12,024 bases of DNA from Allomyces macrogynus ATCC 38327 (taxonomy: Eukaryota > Blastocladiomycota > Blastocladiomycetes > Blastocladiales > Blastocladiaceae). The notes under the pieces are model-generated. The model did not search any database. It was not told the DNA's origin and was given only the letters and a program-made list of their open reading frames with translations. The position numbers were made by a program, and so were the translations under genes. The stretch covers positions 1 through 12,024 of the forward strand of contig GG745349.1 of assembly GCA_000151295.1 (NCBI GenBank), written 5' to 3'. Positions 6,452 to 12,024 of the stretch are shown here, one piece after another; positions within the stretch are counted from its first letter, which is position 1; each line of letters opens with the position of its first letter.

Positions 6452-8189
6452 TCACGCAGCTGTCGACCCCGACAGAGGCGCTGCCTGAATTTCGCGCGAG
6501 ACCTGCGAACTAATGCGCTTGAGCTCGACCGACGACGAAATGCGGTCGCCGACGTAGTCGAACGTGTACTCGCCCATTTGTGAATGGTCGATGCCGTCGT
6601 CCTCAGCCTCGGCCGAGACGCGCAACGACAATCCAATCTTGTCCATGACAAACGCGATCAGGTAGGTGATCGTGAACGACCACGCGGCGCCCGCGCCAAT
6701 GGCGGCCATCTGGTAGACGATTTGCATCGGGTGGCCCGAAAGCGCGCCGCCCGGCTTGTCGGTGCCGTCGAGCCCGATCCAGTACTTTTCGGCAAACACG
6801 CCCGTGAAGAAGAGACCAATCACGCCGCCGATGCCGTGCACGGAGAAAGCGTCGAGCGTGTCGTCGTAGCTAGAACATCACCGCGTCAAAGATTCGTCAG
6901 TCAGCGGCTCGCGTTAAACACAGGCGAATCAAACCCCAAATGAAACGTACCCAAGCGCGTGCTTCCAGCGACTCGCATAGTTGCACCCGACGCCCGCAAG
7001 GAACCCGACCGCAATCGACGCAGCGGGCCCCATGAACCCGCACGCCGGCGTGATTGCGACCAGACCCGCGACAGCCCCTGTGCAGAACCCGAGCGCCGAG
7101 ACGCGACGATCGCGGACGTAATCGATCACTAGCCAGGTCATTCCACCCGCAGCACCCGCAAGGTTCGTGTTGACGAGAACTAGGGCCGCGCGCGCGTTGG
7201 CAGCCAGCGCACTGGCGCTGTTGAACCCAAGCCAGCCAAACCAGAGCAGTGCCGTGCCGAGAATCACTGACGACATGGAGTGCGGCTTGAAGGGCTCGTC
7301 CGATGGCCGTCTCTTGCCGACGGCAAGCGCGAGACCCAGACCGGCGAACCCGGAACAGACTTCGATGGGCGTGCCACCCGCAAAGTCGAGCACGCCGAGC
7401 TTGTTAAGCCACCCGTTGGCGCCCCACGTCCAGTAGGCTACAGCGTAGGCAGCATGATTAGTTTTTCAATCGCCCTGGCTCGGTGATTGCGACAGCACGA
7501 CGTACCAATCGGGTCGTAGACAATCGTCGTCCAAATGAGCATGAACAGCGTCGTTGGGATCAGCGAGAACCTATCGGAATTCATCAATCGAGTCATGTCA
7601 GAAACGAACACGTCCATCACATCAACTTAGGAAAACGAGAGACGCGTACCGCTCGGCCACGGCGCCCACGGCGAGTGCCGGCGTGATGGCGGCAAACATG
7701 CACTGGAAGATGCAGAAGGCGAGGTTCGGCAGCGTCACGGCGACCGTCTGGTCGGCGCCAACGTGCATGAGAAACGCGTATTGGCCGTCGCCAATGAACG
7801 GTCCGCCCGTCGTCGAAAAGGCCTATGAAGAGGGCACCGACTTTGAGTGTGAGCGAACGTGACCACCATCACCAGACACGAGCAGAAGCGGTACGAACCA
7901 AACTGTAGCCAATGACAAACCATTGGAGCAGGACAATCGCGAGCGAGAGCAGCGAAATGAGCATGAGCGAGAGCGCGTTCTTGTCGCGCGCCATGCCCGC
8001 GTAAAAGTAGCCAAGGCCTAGAAAACGTCGACCAGCGGTTTAGAACGACGAAATTGACACAGAATGGCGGCAAAACAGTCGCTACTGACCGGGAATCATG
8101 ATGAAGACGAGCGCTGCGCCCGTCATCACCCAGGCCACGTCGCCCGCAGCGGGCGGTGGCGGTGCAGCAGTGGCAGCAACGTCGGACAT
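6452..8189 (-). CDS. Ammonium transporter (AMT/MEP family), Glu-substituted (Mep1/3-like) pore, copy 2
   Basis: Intact plasma-membrane ammonium transporter of 453 aa in six exons: 8189-8090, 8017-7899, 7822-7650, 7570-7506, 7437-6951 and 6869-6452. All junctions are GT..AG and keep phase. Landmarks: GDVAWVMTGAALVFIMIPG (TM1), GLGYFYAGMARDKNALS, FSTTGGPFIGDG, AVAERFSLIPT, LDFAGGTPIEVCSG, FGWLGFNSASAL, ACGFMGP, FSVHGIGGVIG, and the C-terminal block EDDGIDHSQMGEYTFDY. Position 178 (codon 7363-7361), where the family usually has the first pore His, is Glu; the second, His326, is present. Glu at this site is known for yeast Mep1 and Mep3. The exons corresponding to copy 1 have the same lengths (173, 65 and 487 nt), which shows tandem duplication. 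Copy 2 lacks the sixth intron of copy 1. The start was chosen because homology begins there; upstream in-frame codons are a Thr repeat. Confidence 0.9.
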
Positions 8190-8215
8190 GGTGGTGGTGG
8201 TGGTGGTGGAGGTGG
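8189..8215 (-). repeat. TGG/CCA microsatellite abutting the AMT copy 2 start codon
   Basis: On the plus strand (TGG)7-AGG-TGG. On the minus strand it is an ACC/CCA run that merges into the ATG of copy 2. It is in frame with the gene and would read as poly-Thr if translation began farther upstream (an in-frame ATG exists near 8414). It is most likely 5' leader sequence. Confidence 0.8.
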
Positions 8216-8352
8216 TGACGGTACGATGACGGGAATCAAGGGACTGGCCTGGTCGGCGAGCTGCTGAGGGCTTGGAAGAGCGGCACTTCGGCCTGACCGG
8301 TAAAACTGGATGGCGTGCACACGGCAGTTGGACGGCCACAACGAGCTGGTCT

Positions 8353-8358
8353 CGATAA
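8353..8358 (+). promoter_or_regulatory. Candidate GATA-factor site (CGATAA) upstream of AMT copy 2
   Basis: CGATAA fits the HGATAR consensus of fungal nitrogen regulators of the AreA/Nit2/Gln3 type. It lies 164 bp upstream of the copy 2 start codon. Ammonium permease genes are classic targets of these factors in other fungi. A single six-base match is weak on its own. Confidence 0.3.
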
Positions 8359-8760
8359 TACACGGCTTGCAGTCGAACGTTGGCGAGCGAGAGCCGTTGC
8401 TCCCGAGCCGGCACATCACCGAGGGAGACGTCCGGTATTTATTGAAGCCCTGACCGGGTCCTTGCTGGCCGGTGCCGACGACACCCGCGCCCCGGTCTGC
8501 ATGGCCGACGAGACGGGCGCGCGCGCGCACGGGGCCTTCAAGTTTCTGGAGGCTGCCATCACGGCGGGCCTCACGCTGTCCTCACGCGGACGCGACGACG
8601 ACGTGAGGACCATTTTCTTGAGGCAACTCGCCCGGCGGCGCCCTGCCCTGAGGTGGCGATGGTCATGCCTTTGCCCGGCGTGCCGCTTGCGGTCGGGGCG
8701 TTGCTTGAGGTCGGGCGAGGTCTGAACGAGGTTGCCTTCAAGCTCGGATGCCGAGCGCCG

Positions 8761-8773
8761 CGATAAACGATAA
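8761..8773 (+). promoter_or_regulatory. Paired CGATAA motifs
   Basis: Two CGATAA hexamers start at 8761 and 8768, seven bases apart and in the same orientation, about 570 bp upstream of AMT copy 2. Paired GATA sites are typical of nitrogen-controlled fungal promoters. They lie in the only gene-poor gap of the window. Confidence 0.3.
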
Positions 8774-9357
8774 AGGCAATTGTCGAGATTCTGAGTGATG
8801 AAAGTGGCCACCTCGTGACCGCGTCGCGGGTGCGAACTGTGACCGAGATCAGGAATTTCCGCGAGACGTGTTCCCCGCTTGAAAAAAAAAAAAAGAAGGA
8901 ACGCAAAGGCAAAATCCGCAGCCCCTGTGTTCTGGCCTGGACGACAGGAAGAGGGAATGAATGAATGGTTGATATTATTATGGGTAGCAATTGCGGAGGG
9001 TACAACAGCGGCAGCAAAGGCCAGCGACAAATGATCGAACAAAAAGCAGAGAAGCACCAAGCAGAAAAAGGAGGGAAAAAAGAGCAGGAACGGAACGACA
9101 CAGTGGTATCCTTGGTTGAGTTTCCGGGTGGCACACGACAAGGGCTTCGAGCAAGAATTGGGCAGACAGGGTGCGTGCGGCGTGGAGAAGGGTACAATAT
9201 GTACAGCGGTCGCAACAGAGCGAGCAAAGAACGGCCAAAAATGGTGGGGTGGGATGGAGAAGGGAAAGGCACAACAACACAACGACACAGCAACACAAAA
9301 ACACACGTTGACGGCAGCGACGCGGCCGCGAAAACTCTTCAACGGCAGTTCACGAGC

Positions 9358-11223
9358 TCACACGGCCCGTGCGAGCGATGTTTGCTCCTCGGCCACGCGC
9401 ACGGCGTGCACGCCGGCAGCCAGGACCGCCTCAAACGCGTTCCGCTCGGCATCGCGCTGCCGCGCGTACGCGACCGCGACCGCGACCCGATGCGCGAGCC
9501 GTGCCGGGGTCGTGATCCCCGCTGTGAAAAGCTCGCGCACCTGTCGCTGGACGGGCGCGCCTGCCGAATGCAAAACCGCATCGAGCCACGCGCGGGAGGA
9601 ACGTGTTGCAGACACCGCGCATCGATGCAGACACGCACCGAGGGCCTGTCTAGATTCAGTGACGACAGCGGCGTTGCGACTGCAGCTGCGGCTCGTTCGG
9701 ATCGGCTGCGCGAGTCTGCCGGGCAGGAAACGCGGCGCCGCCATGGGTCGAGTGGGATCGGGTACTGTGCGGCGAGAACTGCGGCGGTAGTGGGCGAGCG
9801 AGCGTGGTTGCCGACGCCCCGCACAGCGAGTCGCGCAGTGGGACGAAGCGCCGGGTCGAGATCTGCTGCGGGACGTCGCAGCAAAGCATCTCGCGTACTG
9901 TGCACGAGAGTCGTACCCGGGCATGCGCACCATGGCGGGTGCCGCTGGCGCGCCGCGCGCGTACAGGTCGCTTGCGTCGTCGCTCACCGAGTCGTCCGCG
10001 ACCGCCAGCAGGAACCGCTGCATCGTGTCAGCGTGCGACTCGCTCCACGCGTGCAATGGCGCCATGTACGGCTCCTTGGTCCGCGACGGTTGGTTGGCGA
10101 GATGCTGCAAGACTTTGGCGACCAGGGTCACGGCGCGGCGGGCCTGTGGTGGCAGGGTGGGCGCCGTGACGAGCGCCGGATTTACGAGCCGCAGCAGGAA
10201 AAACCCGCCAATCACGGCAGCCACGTGTGCGCGTGGTGCGCACGGGTCCTTGCGCAGCGCCAGGCGCCGGATATGCGCGCAGATGCGCCGGATGCCGAGC
10301 GGAACGCGGTCGAGCGACGCGAGAATCGCCGTGAAGAGCGCTGCGGCCAGATCTTGCAAAAGACGCATGCGCGCGGCACAGACGGCAGGTGGAGCGTCCG
10401 TGCGTGTCGGGTCGACCTCGACGTCGAGATCCGGGATCTGCGCGAGCACGGCGACGCGGTCGGCGACAATCGAGTCGATGTAGTGCCGCGCCGTGTCGGT
10501 CTGCGTGTAGGCAGCGAGCAGTTTGGTCGCCGGCGACGTGGCACGCAGCAGACTGCCGGCGTCCGAGACGCTCGCAAAGTGGTCGGCGAGCAGATGGTCG
10601 AGAATCGCGAGAACGCCGGCCTCGTCGGCAGCATGGTGGCGAAACCGGCGGTAGAGGCCGTTGGTGACCCACGCGACGAGCCGGTCCTGGCCGGGCGACG
10701 GTTGCACGACCCACTGCGCGACAACGTGCGGATGAGCGTAGAGGTACTTGATGAGCGCCGAGTAATGCGCGCGCCGGACCGGGTCGTCGAGCAGCCATGA
10801 TGCGGCGCCATGGTCGCCATGCGGATCGTCGTCGTGATCGGATCCGCACGCTGACGGTGCCGGCGAGACCGGACCTGATATAATGGGCCGTTCCAAGACC
10901 AAGTCTGGTGGATTACTTGCGCACAAGGTTGGTTTTGTCGGGACAACAGTTGGCGACGCTGGTGGCGTGGCGGTGACGGCTCCGACCACCGCTGCGGTGG
11001 TTGCCATGGACTGAGCAATCGACGGTGATGCCGACCCGCGACGGCCGAGACTGGCAAACGTTGCCGGCGAGAACAAGGTTGACAGGTGCGCGATCTTCAT
11101 GCCGGCGTGATGCTGATGTTCTTGGTGCTGCTGTCGTTGTTCCTGCTGTTGCCGCTGATACTGTTTGCAATTAGTTGCTGCTGGTGTGGTCGTCGGTGCT
11201 GTCGGTGATGTTGTTGCTTGCAA
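9358..11223 (-). CDS. RasGAP-domain protein (Ras GTPase-activating protein)
   Basis: Predicted to speed GTP hydrolysis by Ras-type GTPases. As one open frame it is 621 aa. Residues 1-41 are Gln/His/Thr-rich; Met42 (11100, MKIAHLSTLF) is an equally likely start. Residues ~42-145 are low-complexity Ala/Ser/Pro. The RasGAP fold covers ~155-405: SLLRATSPATK contains the candidate arginine finger Arg227, LGIRRICAHIRR follows (~309-320), then the signature FFLLRLVNPA (341-350, Arg345), and KVLQHLANQPSRTKEPYMAPL (~370-390). The catalytic features are thus present. The last 60 residues (9540-9358) look like a genuine helical tail with high GC3. Between ~9931 and 9541 the best coding signal moves among the three minus frames, so one or two introns (for example donor GTGCGC at 9930, or GTGAGC just upstream) probably interrupt the frame. 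The exact subfamily was not settled; the domain layout recalls IQGAP/GapA- or GAPVD1-like RasGAPs. Confidence 0.75.
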   Translation of the reverse strand: MQATTSPTAPTTTPAATNCKQYQRQQQEQRQQHQEHQHHAGMKIAHLSTLFSPATFASLGRRGSASPSIAQSMATTAAVVGAVTATPPASPTVVPTKPTLCASNPPDLVLERPIISGPVSPAPSACGSDHDDDPHGDHGAASWLLDDPVRRAHYSALIKYLYAHPHVVAQWVVQPSPGQDRLVAWVTNGLYRRFRHHAADEAGVLAILDHLLADHFASVSDAGSLLRATSPATKLLAAYTQTDTARHYIDSIVADRVAVLAQIPDLDVEVDPTRTDAPPAVCAARMRLLQDLAAALFTAILASLDRVPLGIRRICAHIRRLALRKDPCAPRAHVAAVIGGFFLLRLVNPALVTAPTLPPQARRAVTLVAKVLQHLANQPSRTKEPYMAPLHAWSESHADTMQRFLLAVADDSVSDDASDLYARGAPAAPAMVRMPGYDSRAQYARCFAATSRSRSRPGASSHCATRCAGRRQPRSLAHYRRSSRRTVPDPTRPMAAPRFLPGRLAQPIRTSRSCSRNAAVVTESRQALGACLHRCAVSATRSSRAWLDAVLHSAGAPVQRQVRELFTAGITTPARLAHRVAVAVAYARQRDAERNAFEAVLAAGVHAVRVAEEQTSLARAV

Positions 11224-11887
11224 GCTGGGTGCGGATGCTGAACGATGCGGAGCACGAACAGCGCGAGAGCAAGGACCGTCGGGTCGGAGGGCGTCGCTGG
11301 TGACTTTGCGCGGTATAGGCGGGTGCCCGGCCGTGATGTCCTGTCACTTGCAGTGCCCCCGCATGCACCACACGTTGTCATCAAGATGCCGTCGTCCGTG
11401 ACGGGCAGCGGTGTGGCGGGCCGTCGAAGCCGTTGCGAACGGACGGCGGTGCATGCAGCTTTGAGTTGCCCGCTAGCTCCGGTGCATGGGCCTGGGGCGT
11501 CGTCGGGGCGACCCCCGCCAACACGGCTGCGGCGCGCAATGCGGCCGCGGACACCGGGCGCAACTTGGAAGGCGGTCGATGTCGCGGTGAGGGCGCGGCC
11601 TGTCAACGGCCGGACGACGACTGCGGCGCTGCGGCGTGGGCCGGGAGCATCGCTGGCATGGTGGGCGCGGATGCCCAAAGCCGGAAAGCGGTCGGGCCGT
11701 GACGAGCACACATGATCGCGGCACGACGCCTAAGTGTGCCTCATCGCCTCCGTTCCCATTGCTCGCTGGAATACATGTTCCACTCCGCCATTTCACAGAT
11801 CCTGCTCGCGTCGCCAACCCCGACACGGCCACGCGCGGTCCTGCCTTGTCCACCACACCCACCGGCCGCGCCGTGCATGCGCTTCTG
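11224..11887. other. Upstream region of the RasGAP gene, no firm gene
   Basis: About 660 bp. A minus-strand frame from about 11712 to 11381 has high GC3 and would encode an Ala/Pro/Ser-rich peptide (MPAMLPAHAAAPQSSSG..., later LRPVSAAALRAAAVLAGVAP), but it is broken by one TGA near 11603. It may be an upstream RasGAP exon with an unrecognised intron, a decayed gene, or chance. No RNA gene or repeat was seen. Confidence 0.35.
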
Positions 11888-12022
11888 CTAGTTGAGGGAG
11901 GTGGCCGCCGTCTCGGCGCTGATCTCGCGCCGCCGCATCAGCGGATCGAGCTCGGCCGTCGACCGCGTGCCCGGCGGGCGGTCCTGCCACGGCCATACCC
12001 TTGGCATCCTGCGACGCGCTTG
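11888..12022 (-). CDS. Possible C-terminal exon of an unidentified gene (partial)
   Basis: The frame entering from the right edge stays open for 44 codons and ends at TAG 11890-11888. Its third positions are almost all G or C, and the product (...STAELDPLMRRREISAET...) is a credible polar helical tail. The family is not recognised and the gene starts outside the window. Another minus frame here is also open, so this is a weak call based on codon bias. Confidence 0.3.
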   Translation of the reverse strand, partial: QARRRMPRVWPWQDRPPGTRSTAELDPLMRRREISAETAATSLN

Positions 12023-12024
12023 TC

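Larger units (their letters stand above)
8216..9357. other. Gene-poor gap between AMT copy 2 and the RasGAP gene
   Basis: About 1.1 kb with no recognisable family. The right part (about 8880-9340) is purine-rich on the plus strand, with an A13 run at 8882-8894, and suits a 3' untranslated region for the minus-strand RasGAP gene. The left part (about 8310-8640) has two overlapping plus-strand reading frames with strongly GC-biased third codon positions: 8310-8453 (47 aa, MACTRQLDGHNELVSIIHGL...) and the open frame through 8430-8640 (...KFLEAAITAGLTL...). Neither was recognised. They may be exons of a small unidentified gene or chance. Confidence 0.45.

Noticed and set aside
8416..9342. 308-codon minus-strand open frame
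   Set aside because: It is Phe/Leu/Ser/Cys-rich because of the T-rich minus strand. It looks like untranslated sequence after RasGAP, with no domain.
8965..10800. 611-codon plus-strand open frame
   Set aside because: It runs antisense to the RasGAP domain, whose catalytic motifs are clear on the minus strand. The product is Arg/Cys/His-rich with no domain, typical of an antisense shadow in GC-rich DNA.

Overview
The window looks like GC-rich nuclear DNA from a flagellated (zoosporic) fungus. The genes are compact and broken by many 65-83 nt introns with GT..AG ends and CTRAY branch sites. A coiled-coil protein of the basal-body/flagellar DUF4515 class lies next to fungal-type ammonium transporters and a Ras GTPase-activating protein. 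A blastocladiomycete (Allomyces/Catenaria type) would fit, but that placement is inference, with no marker gene to prove it.

Layout, left to right. (1) 1-~1897, minus strand: the 5' part of an LTR retrotransposon. It has a Gag ORF (7-1407) with an RGG-like basic tract and a CCHC zinc knuckle, a leader made of a 33-bp tandem repeat, a candidate primer-binding site and a short candidate LTR. Pol would lie off the left edge. (2) 2044-3970, plus strand: a five-exon DUF4515/BBOF1-like coiled-coil gene. (3) 4090-6035 and 6452-8189, both minus strand: two tandem paralogous ammonium transporter (AMT/MEP) genes that share five intron positions. (4) 8190-9357: a long gap with no firm gene, holding GATA motifs, an A13 run and two unexplained high-GC3 plus-strand ORFs. 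(5) 9358-11223, minus strand: a RasGAP-domain protein whose C-terminal exon structure is uncertain. (6) 11888-12022, minus strand: possibly the last exon of another gene running off the right edge.

The most informative part is the AMT pair. The left copy keeps both pore histidines of the twin-His motif. The right copy has Glu at the first position, the substitution known from yeast Mep1/Mep3-type transporters. The two neighbours therefore probably differ in transport or sensing mode. The left copy also carries three separate one-base deletions in a 100-bp stretch (net -3) amid otherwise synonymous or conservative changes. That means either a very recent pseudogene or errors in the sequence. 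No wholly new system was found; the oddities are given as separate findings.
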